DNA from: JBDNJM01 sp041687755
GTDB taxonomy: Bacteria > Planctomycetota > UBA1135 > GCA-002686595
Direction of reading: 5' to 3'
Length of the DNA: 59,945 nucleotides
Assembly (NCBI GenBank): GCA_041687755.1
Contig: JBDNJM010000192.1
Coordinates: forward strand, 1 to 59,945
In this document: one piece after another, positions 45,625 through 53,053 of the stretch
Layout: each line of letters opens with the position of its first letter
How positions within the stretch are numbered: the stretch's first letter is position 1
Notes under the pieces: model-generated
What the model was told of the DNA's origin: nothing
Seen by the model: only the letters and a program-made list of their open reading frames with translations
Database searches by the model: none
Position numbers and translations under genes: made by a program

Positions 45625-46285
45625 CGGACACGGTCCGGCGAAGAGAACACCACGACGCTTCGAAAGGAGACCAGATTCCGTTACAAGGCGAAAACGATGC
45701 GGCGCCTGCTCCTGCGGCCGATCCGCCTCTACGCGCGGCTCCACGACCGCACGAACAACTTCGGGAACGAATATCCGCCCGAGCCTCGGGAGCCTGGCGC
45801 GCTCGACCGAACGCATCGCGGCCTTGCTGGAGGAGCGAGTGGGGGGCCGGGGCGGCAGCACCTCCGGCGCCCTTCCTAGACCCAGCGCCGGCCGAGAGCA
45901 GATCTAGCCCTTCCCGAGCATGGAGTGCCGGAGGCTGCGCCCTCGGAGGGGCAAGGAACCGCAGGACTGCTGACTCCAGCCCCGACTCGGCCCACTCCCG
46001 TCGTCTGTCCCACGCGGAGCCCCTGGCCGCCCGCAGGCCTTCCTCGTCGAGCCCAACGTTCGGAACGGTGAGGTGTCCCGATCCCGCGGGCACGGCGGCT
46101 CCTGCACCGCGGCCGCAGATCTTGCAGACCAAGCACTCGGCGACCGCCTCCGAGCTGCGCCACGGACTGCGTCAGGCGCGGAGCGCACTGCCGACCCGCT
46201 CAATCGCCGACCGGCTCCGAGCCGCCATCATCCCAATGGCAATTCGTCTGCAACCCTCCCCGACTCGCAGGGTCCAGGCCCTGTC
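45625..46285. other. Intergenic stretch of 661 bases
   Basis: Between the divergent sigma-fusion and recombinase genes. The long minus-strand open frame at 45617-46132 has skewed composition and no recognisable motif, so it is not called. Promoters for both genes are expected here. Confidence 0.4.
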
Positions 46286-47233
46286 ATGCCCTCGGTCCCG
46301 ACCCTCGCCCGCGCCCTCGACTGGCACCTCCGCGCGATGCGCGCCAAGGCCTGCCGCCCGCGCTCCGTCGAGACGCTGACCGAAGAGGTCCACCGCCATC
46401 TCTCGGACTGGCTCGAGCGCCCACTCGACACCCTCACCCGCGACGAGGTCGCCACGCGCCACGAGACACTCACTGAGACGTCGGGCCCGTACCTCGCCAA
46501 CCGCGTCCTGCACCACCTCCGCGCGCTCTACAACACGGCCGTCCGGCGCTCGGAACTCCTTCCCCCGACCAACCCCACGATCGCGGTCACCTTCAACCGC
46601 ACGCACCGCCGCCGCGCCCCGATCCCTTGGGAGCAGCTCCCCGACTGGGCCGCCCGAGTCGCGCGCCTGCGCAACCCCGTCCGCGGCGACCTGCAGCGCT
46701 TCCTGCTCCTAACGGGCCTGCGCAGCCTCGACGCCCGCACGGTCCGCCTCGAGGACCTGAACCCCGCCGCCACCGAGCTCCACCGCCCGACCCCCAAGGG
46801 CGGCGAGTCACGCGCCTTCACCCTGCCGCTCTCACCCCCGGTCACGGCCCTCGTCCTGCGCCGCCGTCACGACAACGAGGTCACCCACGGCCCCGACTGC
46901 CCCTGGCTGTTCCCCACCCGCAACCGCCAGCGCGCCCTGACCCATGTTCAGGAGGCGAAGCAGCAGCGCCAGGTCGCCGGCCGCAAGGTCCAGTACCTCC
47001 CCAGCCCTCACCGCCTGCGCGACACCTTTGCCACCGCAGCCCACGAGTGCGGCGTGCACCCCCTCGACCTGAAGTGCCTTCTGAACCACGCGCTCCCCGC
47101 AGCCGACGACGTGACCCAGGGCTACATCCGGCCGAGCCTCGGGCATCTCTCGACCGCGACCGCGGCGACCGCGCACTTCCTCGAGGAGCGGATGGGGGAG
47201 GGCAGTGCGGGTGAGGTGAATGGAGCGAGGTGA
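46286..47233 (+). CDS. Tyrosine recombinase/integrase
   Basis: 315 residues from ATG 46286. SAM-like N-terminal domain (LARALDWHLRAMRAKACRPR), catalytic domain with Arg in LLLTGLRSLDARTV, HRLR in SPHRLRDTFATAAHE, His in CLLNHALPA and the Tyr in VTQGYIRPS. All catalytic residues are in place. It ends 59 bases from the 3' end of the tRNA-Arg gene, which is probably its target. A near copy (about 85% identical by eye) is at 49403. Confidence 0.92.
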   Translation: MPSVPTLARALDWHLRAMRAKACRPRSVETLTEEVHRHLSDWLERPLDTLTRDEVATRHETLTETSGPYLANRVLHHLRALYNTAVRRSELLPPTNPTIAVTFNRTHRRRAPIPWEQLPDWAARVARLRNPVRGDLQRFLLLTGLRSLDARTVRLEDLNPAATELHRPTPKGGESRAFTLPLSPPVTALVLRRRHDNEVTHGPDCPWLFPTRNRQRALTHVQEAKQQRQVAGRKVQYLPSPHRLRDTFATAAHECGVHPLDLKCLLNHALPAADDVTQGYIRPSLGHLSTATAATAHFLEERMGEGSAGEVNGAR

Positions 47234-47291
47234 CGTCCTCGAAACCGAGTTCTAATCGGCGTTTAGATGCGCGCATCACCCGCGGGGAAGA

Positions 47292-47368
47292 TGGTACGCC
47301 CGGCGGGATTCGAACCCACGACCTGCCGCTTAGGAAGCGGCTGCTCTATCCAGCTGAGCTACGGGCGC
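47292..47368 (-). tRNA. tRNA-Arg(CCU), CCA end encoded
   Basis: Complement begins GCGCCCGTAGCTCAGCTGGA, with D arm, anticodon stem GCCGC/GCGGC around loop TTCCTAA (anticodon CCU), T arm with GTTCGAATC, acceptor strand CGGGCGT, A73 and CCA. 77 bases. Position 1-72 is a G-U pair, whereas the detached fragment at 42612 has C there and would form G-C, so the 3' part of this gene may have been replaced by an element. Confidence 0.93.
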
Positions 47369-47487
47369 ACGCGGGCGACAGGCTACCGGGGGCGGGCCTG
47401 GGGGTCCAGGAACCCTCAGCGCACAGGAATCCGCCCAGGATCGCGTCCAGCTCGCCCTGCCCTCCATGCCGGGGTTCAATCGACGAG

Positions 47488-47760
47488 CAGCATCCTGCTT
47501 CGCTTCGAATCCGAACTCCTGCCTGGACAGAGGGCGCCCTACGACACCTGGACGTTCATCGTCGTGCCCGACATGCTCGAGTCGCTCGGGAAGCGGCTCT
47601 CCCGGCGCAGCCCGGAAGTCGACGAGATCCTCGGCTACGCCGTGATGGAAGTCGTCAACAACGCGATCGATGACTCCGGTGCCCGTCAAGTGGACCTGGC
47701 CGCGGAGTAGGGCGAGGGGCCGATCGTCATTCGGATCGAGGGCGCAGGGACCAGGACGTT
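47488..47760 (+). pseudogene. Histidine-kinase-like ATPase domain fragment with in-frame TAG
   Basis: SILLRFESELLPGQRAPYDT, then EILGYAVMEVVNNAIDDSGA (N-box of the HATPase fold) and QVDLAAE; TAG at 47708-47710 is followed in frame by GEGPIVIRIEGAGTRTFAKK, which is the next strand and G-box region. The stop stands where Gln would fit. The rest is lost. The piece corresponds to the N-terminal half of the DUF4325 proteins whose C-terminal half is at 39058. Confidence 0.65.
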
Positions 47761-48209
47761 CGCGAAGAAGACGGCGTGTCGTTCGGTGACCTCCCCGAGC
47801 ACGCATCCGCTGAATAGATGGGCAGGGTCGCGCGCGTCAACGCAGCCGCCCTGGCGGAGCTCGCGCTCGCACCGGCGGCCCCGACGGGGATCGCCCTGCG
47901 GGCGGCCGGCTTCTACGATACGCGGCTCGGATGGACACCGTCCGCGGGTGACGTCGGCCAGTATTCGATCCTCTGGCGGGACACGACCTCGCCGGTTTGG
48001 ACCGACCACCAAAGCGTGGAGCCCACCCTACGCGAGTAAACTTTTCGCAGCGGTCAGCGCACCCGCCGCGTGGTGCAGGCGACCGTCGAGGGCGTCACCG
48101 CCGCCACCTGTTTCTTCGGCGGTCGCGCCGTCTCGAGCCTCGGCCACCGGAGCCACGTCGTCGTCCGCATGCGTTGATCTTGCCCCTCTCCTCCCAAACA
48201 CCCTGAGCT
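47761..48209. other. Stretch of 449 bases without a certain gene
   Basis: An open frame at 47818-48039 (MGRVARVNAAALAELALAPA) and another ending near 48177 look somewhat protein-like but are unrecognised; together with the neighbouring remnant this seems to be decayed coding DNA. Confidence 0.4.
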
Positions 48210-49211
48210 ATGAACCTCAACTCGGCCATTCTGCTGTGCACCCTCTTCTGCGTGGGCCTCGGTCCGGGCCGTTCCGACGTCTCCCATGGACCGGACGGTC
48301 CTCTGCAGCCGGCCCAGGACGAAGCATCCGGGGATGAGCGCCGGGCGGTGCTCATCACGGGAGCGAGCACCGGCATCGGCCGCCGCACCGCCGAGGTGCT
48401 GGCCGAGAACGGCTACTTCGTCTACGCGGGCGCCCGCAAGGACAAGGACCTCGCCGCGCTCAATGGGCTTGAGAACGTCGAGGCTGTGCGTCTCGACGTC
48501 ACGAGCGCCGACGACATCGCCGCCGCGGTTCAGCAGGTGATCGAGGGCGGACGCGGGCTCTATGGTCTCATCAACAACGCGGGCGTCCTGGTGTTGGGGC
48601 CCATGATCGAGCTGACCGAAGAGGACCTCGACTTTCAGATGGACGTCAACGTGGGCGGGCCGTATCGCGTGACCAAGGCGTTCGCCCCGCTGCTCATCGA
48701 GAGCCAAGGACGCGTGATGACCACGGGGTCCATCTCGGGCTTCGTGACCTGGAGCCTTGGCGGGCCCTACACCATGAGCAAGCACGCGGTGGAGGCGATG
48801 AGCGATTGCCTGGGTGCTGAGCTCGGGCCCTTGGGCGTTCAGGTGAGCGTGGTCGAGCCCGGCAACTTCGACTCGGCGATCACCAGCAACATGGTCGATC
48901 GAATGAAGGACCGGGGTTACGGCGGGGAGGGCTCCTACTTCGAGGGACGCATGGACGAGGTCTTTGCGGGCTTCGGCGACCGCAGCAAATACAAGCCGTC
49001 CGATCCGGTGGCCGCGGCCTTCCTCGCGGCGCTCGACTCCGAGCAGCCGAAGCGGCGCTACATGGTGACCCCGAACCAGGGGGAGGCCGACATGACCCTG
49101 CAAGCGGCCCTCCGCCGCGTCGCCGAGCTCAACTCGGGCCACGAGTTCGAGCGCAGCCGCGAGGAGCTGTACGAGATGCTCGACCGCGCCCTCGACCAGA
49201 ACGACGAGTGA
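48210..49211 (+). CDS. Short-chain dehydrogenase/reductase with N-terminal signal
   Basis: 333 residues. NAD(P)-binding VLITGASTGIGRRTAEVLAE at about 47, NNAG near 117, catalytic Ser in TGSISGFVTW and YTMSK (Tyr, Lys). Classical SDR with all active-site residues. Before it come about 45 residues with a hydrophobic leader (SAILLCTLFCVGLGPG), which would send the enzyme out of the cytoplasm; that is odd for a nicotinamide-dependent enzyme. Met residues further in that would skip the leader are not near the Rossmann strand, so the leader seems real. Lies between the two recombinase genes. Confidence 0.85.
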   Translation: MNLNSAILLCTLFCVGLGPGRSDVSHGPDGPLQPAQDEASGDERRAVLITGASTGIGRRTAEVLAENGYFVYAGARKDKDLAALNGLENVEAVRLDVTSADDIAAAVQQVIEGGRGLYGLINNAGVLVLGPMIELTEEDLDFQMDVNVGGPYRVTKAFAPLLIESQGRVMTTGSISGFVTWSLGGPYTMSKHAVEAMSDCLGAELGPLGVQVSVVEPGNFDSAITSNMVDRMKDRGYGGEGSYFEGRMDEVFAGFGDRSKYKPSDPVAAAFLAALDSEQPKRRYMVTPNQGEADMTLQAALRRVAELNSGHEFERSREELYEMLDRALDQNDE

Positions 49212-49402
49212 CTGAGCCGATCTAGCTGATGGATGGGATGAGAAGGCCAGTGAGGTGCGCCGTGGGCGCTGGTAGAGGGGCGGGGCTGGTCTTCTCCCGT
49301 TCGCGTTGAGTTCTCGAGAAGAGGTCTCGCTCCGTCGAACCACTTCCCCGCGTCTCGCTCCGAGGCGAAACGGATCCGCCCTGATGGGGTCCAGGAAGTG
49401 CC

Positions 49403-50326
49403 ATGCCCTGGCCCACCCCAACCCTCGCTCGTGCTCTCGAATGGCACCTGCGCGCGATGCGCGCCAAGGCCTGCCGCCCTCGCTCCGTCGAGACCCTGAC
49501 CGAAGAGGTCCACCGCCACCTTGCCGACTGGCTCGAGCGCCCGCTCGACACCCTGACGCGCGACGAGGTCGCCACGCGCCACGAGCAGCTCACTGAGTTG
49601 TCGGGCCCGTACCTCGCCAACCGAGTCCTGCACCATCTGCGTGCGCTCTACAACACCGCCGTCCGTCGCTCGGAACACCTGCCTCCAACGAACCCCACGA
49701 TTGCGGTCACCTTCAATCGAGTCCACCGCCGCCGCGACCCGATCCCCTGGGAGGACCTCCCGGCCTGGGCCGCTCGCGTAGCTGCCCTGCGCAACCCCGT
49801 CCGCCGTGACCTCCAGCGCTTCCTCCTGTTCACGGGCCTGCGCAGCCTCGACGCCCGCACGGTCCGCGCCGACGAGCTCAACGCGGCGGCTACCGAGCTC
49901 CACCGCCCCAACCCCAAGGGCGGCGAGACCCGAGCCTTCACCCTGCCGCTCTCACCTGTGGTCACCGCCCTCGTCTTGCGCCGGCTCGACGAGAACACCG
50001 CCGACGCCCCCGACTGCCCCTGGCTGTTCCCGACCCGCAACCGCAAAGGCGACCTGACCCACGTCCAGGAGGCCAAGCAACAGCGCCAAATCGCCGGCCG
50101 CAAAGTCCCGCACCTCCCCAGTCCTCACCGCCTGCGCGACACCTTCGCCACCGCCGCCCACGAGTGCGCCGTGCACCCCCTGGACCTGAAGTGCCTCCTG
50201 AACCACGCCCTGCCGGCCGCCGACGACGTGACCCAGGGCTACATCCGCCCCAGCCTCGAGCACTTGAGGGCCACGACGACCCGCGTCGCCACCTTCCTGA
50301 GCGAACGCCTGGGCGAGCTGGGCTAG
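49403..50326 (+). CDS. Tyrosine recombinase/integrase, second copy
   Basis: 307 residues, beginning MPWPTPTLARALEWHLRAMR. Very similar to the 46286 copy over its whole length, with all catalytic residues (TGLRSLDA, HRLRDTF, LNHALPA, QGYIRPS). Similarity starts at the start codon and ends at the stop; the flanks differ, so this is not a simple tandem duplication. No second tRNA is adjacent. It may belong to another element stacked to the right. Confidence 0.92.
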   Translation: MPWPTPTLARALEWHLRAMRAKACRPRSVETLTEEVHRHLADWLERPLDTLTRDEVATRHEQLTELSGPYLANRVLHHLRALYNTAVRRSEHLPPTNPTIAVTFNRVHRRRDPIPWEDLPAWAARVAALRNPVRRDLQRFLLFTGLRSLDARTVRADELNAAATELHRPNPKGGETRAFTLPLSPVVTALVLRRLDENTADAPDCPWLFPTRNRKGDLTHVQEAKQQRQIAGRKVPHLPSPHRLRDTFATAAHECAVHPLDLKCLLNHALPAADDVTQGYIRPSLEHLRATTTRVATFLSERLGELG

Positions 50327-50459
50327 CGCTGCCCCTGACGCCGGCCCCGATGCGCGTTGCGCTTCGCGGAACCCCAAAGGCCCAGCCGTGCCGGCATCGA
50401 AGGAAGTTCTCAGCCACTCCAGCCGTTGGCGCTCGCTCGTCCCCGGCAAGTCCGTCCTC

Positions 50460-51314
50460 TCATGACGGTGAAGAACTCGCGCTCCGCGCGAGCCGTCGCA
50501 CACCGTTTCGCAGTTCCTCGTGCTCGCGCACGAGCTGAGGGTCGATCTCGTTCAAGCGCCGTTCCGACTCGAGCGCCACGGCGCCGATCTCGAGATCGCC
50601 GCGCACTCGAGCCGTCACATCGACAAATTCGCCTCGGGCTTCCGCCCACCGCAGAAGCGTGAGGAAGTCGTTTCCGTGGCGCTGCAGTCGGCCGCACTCG
50701 AATTTCACTCGGACTTCCTCCTGCTCATCGCCGACACGCTCGAGCTTGTCGCGCACGGCCTTCAGCTTGAGGAGGGCCAGCGAGGGAATCGAAGGGATCC
50801 ACACTTCGGATACGCGGGCGGTACCCCGCACTTGCACCGGAAGCCAGGGATCGACCTTGTCAATCCAGGGCGTCTTCGCGGCGTAGAACGCGGGCGGGTC
50901 CTCCCCTTCGTCGAGCTGAAACAGCTCGTAGGCGGGACCCCGCCTTGAGGGCCGACCGAAGGGGAGGTCGCCGCACAGAAACTCGACGTCGACGTTGCCT
51001 TCGAGTCGCTGAAACTGGAATCGGCCGCTCCGTGACGGCTTCCAATCCCTGGGGCGTTCGAACCCGAGGGCGCGGAGTTTGGGCACCAACCGTTCGAGTC
51101 GTTGCTTCGCCGTCGCCTCGTCCGACAGATCTTTCGCCATGAGCGCCCAGTCGAGATCCTTCGTCATCGTGCGCGCCTCGCTCAGCGAATTGCCCCACAG
51201 CTGCATCGCCGCGCCGCCAATGAGCCGCAGGGGCAATCCCTCCGACTTGGCGAGCGCCGCGACGGTCAGGATCTGGTCGAACAGCTCGATCTCGTCCTCA
51301 ACTTCTACTTCCAT
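50460..51314 (-). CDS. AbiEii-like nucleotidyltransferase (toxin-type)
   Basis: 284 residues from ATG 51314. The nucleotidyltransferase core is LIGGAAMQLWG (Gly33-Gly34) followed by TMTKDLDWALMA, with Asp53 and Asp55 as metal ligands, as in the GG...DxD family used by AbiEii/MenT toxins. They modify tRNA or proteins with nucleotides. The gene overlaps the upstream partner by 10 bases, and the pair has phased repeats in front, as toxin-antitoxin modules do. Target and toxicity unproven. Confidence 0.75.
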   Translation of the reverse strand: MEVEVEDEIELFDQILTVAALAKSEGLPLRLIGGAAMQLWGNSLSEARTMTKDLDWALMAKDLSDEATAKQRLERLVPKLRALGFERPRDWKPSRSGRFQFQRLEGNVDVEFLCGDLPFGRPSRRGPAYELFQLDEGEDPPAFYAAKTPWIDKVDPWLPVQVRGTARVSEVWIPSIPSLALLKLKAVRDKLERVGDEQEEVRVKFECGRLQRHGNDFLTLLRWAEARGEFVDVTARVRGDLEIGAVALESERRLNEIDPQLVREHEELRNGVRRLARSASSSPS

Positions 51315-52228
51315 CGTTTCCTCCACTCGTCGGCCAACCGGATGGCCGACTCTCGTTGCACGGGCTCGTCCGAAGCGGCGGCGTCCGCGATGGCAAGGAT
51401 CGTCAGCAGTCGGGTCGAGCCGGCCGGCGCGAGCTCGTCCAGGGAGAGGCGCGAGATCCCTCGTACCAAGATCGAGGGCCCGCGGAAGTTCGCTCCTACC
51501 GATCCGCCGAGCATGCCCTCCAACCGCAGCGCCACGGGTCGATTCACCAGGACGTCGACGGGTTCGATCACGGCCCCAATCTGTTCTGCGAGCACGCTCG
51601 CTATGCCATCGACGACGCGCGCTCCACCCGCCTGTTCGCGGATCCACGCGGCCCCGCCCCGCGGCGGCGCGGGCAGGCGCAGACCCCGCCCGACGGCGTC
51701 GAGGCGGAATTCGGAAAGGACCGCCTCAAAGGCGCGCTTGGCCGAGGGCCGTCCACCCCGCACCAGGCGAGGGCTGGCCAGGACCTTGCGCAGCTTAGAG
51801 GTGCTGGCAGGAGCGAGCTGCAGTCCTGTGCGTCGCGCAAGCTCCTCGCGCAGGACACCCGGCTCGAGGGTGAGGGCGTCGGCCAGCCAGTCGAATTCAT
51901 CCGCCTCCAGGACAGCGGCGAGGACCGCGCACTGCTGGGGGGTGAGCCGGCCCTCGTCCCGTCCGACCCGGACCAGCAACATCAGGCCTGGCTCGTCGAC
52001 AAACACCTCGCCGGCCTTGAGGTCGGCATAGTTGCGCCCTTCCCGGCGTCGCTCGGCTCGCTCGTTGGCGGTGAAGCGAGCGATATCCTGACCGTCGAGG
52101 GTGGCGCCCCGGCGCCCACGGCCGAGCCGCAGCCCCAGGCCCTCAACCTTCACGTCGATCGTCGGGAACTCCTCATTCACCCGCCGCACTAGCGAGTCGA
52201 GCAGATCCGCATCCTTGCGCTTCTCCAT
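51305..52228 (-). CDS. Partner protein of the nucleotidyltransferase, possible antitoxin
   Basis: 307 residues, no family recognised with certainty. Middle part (LTPQQCAVLAAVLEADEF, ALTLEPGVLREELARRTG, STSKLRKVLASPRLV) looks like a winged-helix/HTH region; the C-terminal half has GPSILVRGISRLSLDELAPA. It precedes and overlaps the nucleotidyltransferase gene, an order usual for AbiEi-type antitoxins with DNA-binding domains that repress their own promoter. Function is inferred from order and repeats. Confidence 0.6.
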   Translation of the reverse strand: MEKRKDADLLDSLVRRVNEEFPTIDVKVEGLGLRLGRGRRGATLDGQDIARFTANERAERRREGRNYADLKAGEVFVDEPGLMLLVRVGRDEGRLTPQQCAVLAAVLEADEFDWLADALTLEPGVLREELARRTGLQLAPASTSKLRKVLASPRLVRGGRPSAKRAFEAVLSEFRLDAVGRGLRLPAPPRGGAAWIREQAGGARVVDGIASVLAEQIGAVIEPVDVLVNRPVALRLEGMLGGSVGANFRGPSILVRGISRLSLDELAPAGSTRLLTILAIADAAASDEPVQRESAIRLADEWRKRWK

Positions 52229-52246
52229 ACCCCCATTGTTCGCTCA

Positions 52247-52298
52247 TTTTCTCAGATAATCACAGCGTTTTCTCAGAAAGTGCATGGGTTTTCTCAGA
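52247..52298 (-). promoter_or_regulatory. Three phased direct repeats before the toxin-antitoxin-like pair
   Basis: TTTTCTCAGA occurs at 52247, 52268 and 52289, exactly 21 bases apart, so all three face the same side of the helix. The first copy is 19 bases from the start codon at 52228. Probable autoregulatory operator. From 52299 to 52689 no gene is seen. Confidence 0.75.
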
Positions 52299-52689
52299 AA
52301 TCATGACCCTAATCGCCGGAAGGGCAGAGCCCTCACTGACGACCAGAGCTGTCGCCTTTGCCCCGCGAGGAGTCGTCCTGCTGCGAACCGCCCACGCCAG
52401 AGGCCGTTCGCGCTCGATGGCTGGGGCCCACGATCACCCTGCGGCCGCCTGCGGCCAACAAGCCCACGGGGGGCGGCAGACGGGGCTGCCTCGGGGGGCG
52501 CTCATGAGCGTTGAAGGGGAATTTCCCGGAGGCTATGCCCTCACTGCCCAGGCTGCGAAGGCGTGGGGGAGGCAGCGCCGGCCAAGTGCGAGCGGAGTAC
52601 GTCAAACTTCTGCGGCGAGCCTAGCCGAGTGCGATGTAGAGTCGGGCTTGCCCAGCGCTCCCAGTGAAGTGCACCCACCCGACCTCACG

Positions 52690-52929
52690 ATGACGACCAA
52701 CTCGGCCGAACGGCAGCCCCTGATCACCTACGACCCGAAACGGCGATTAGGCAAGCCGCGCATTCGCGGACTGCAGATGACTGCCGGCGATGTCCTCAAG
52801 TACATGGCTTCCGACATGAGCTTCGACGACATCCTGCAGGGCTATCCGGATCTCACCCGCGAGGACCCACTCGCCTGCCCGGCCTTCGCCGCAGATTGTG
52901 AACACCGGGTCCTCTCGAGGCCGGCTTGA
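52690..52929 (+). CDS. DUF433 antitoxin-like protein
   Basis: 79 residues: QPLITYDPKRRLGKPRIRGL, then GDVLKYMASDMSFDDILQGY and LTREDPLACPAFAADCEHRV. DUF433 proteins are small HTH-like antitoxins (VapB-type) usually coupled to DUF5615 PIN-like toxins. Compared with the copy at 42357, some conserved positions differ (GYPDLTREDPLACPAF), which may mark early decay now that its toxin is lost. Its stop overlaps the start of the truncated toxin gene. Confidence 0.82.
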   Translation: MTTNSAERQPLITYDPKRRLGKPRIRGLQMTAGDVLKYMASDMSFDDILQGYPDLTREDPLACPAFAADCEHRVLSRPA

Positions 52930-52985
52930 AGCTCCTTGTAAACGAGGACCTCCCAGAGCGAGGAGCCTGGCAGGCCCTGATGTAG
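52926..52985 (+). pseudogene. DUF5615 PIN-like toxin, truncated after 13 residues
   Basis: TTG 52926, overlapping the DUF433 stop, gives KLLVNEDLPERGAWQALM before TAG. KLLVNEDLP is the N-terminal strand of DUF5615 toxins (commonly KLLxDENLP), then the match ends. The cut at about 52960-52970 likely marks the junction with the element that fills the right end of the window. Confidence 0.75.
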
Positions 52986-53053
52986 TAGTGCGGCCGCAGG
53001 ATCCTAGTCCCTTCCGAGGCCATCCTGGCCATCCCGAGGGCCCTGTCGTTACG

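Larger units (their letters stand above)
42612..47368. mobile_element. Candidate small integrative element at tRNA-Arg
   Basis: Bounded on the right by a complete tRNA-Arg(CCU) and on the left by a 3' tRNA fragment in the same orientation. The tyrosine recombinase gene stands next to the tRNA, as in typical tRNA-targeted islands. Cargo is the 901-residue sigma-factor fusion. The six mismatches between the two tRNA 3' ends mean either an old insertion or an element that carried a tRNA end from another species. Confidence 0.5.

Noticed and set aside
45617..46132. 171-codon minus-strand frame upstream of the sigma fusion
   Set aside because: Low-complexity Ala/Gly/Arg composition and no motif; overlaps the sigma gene's own upstream region.
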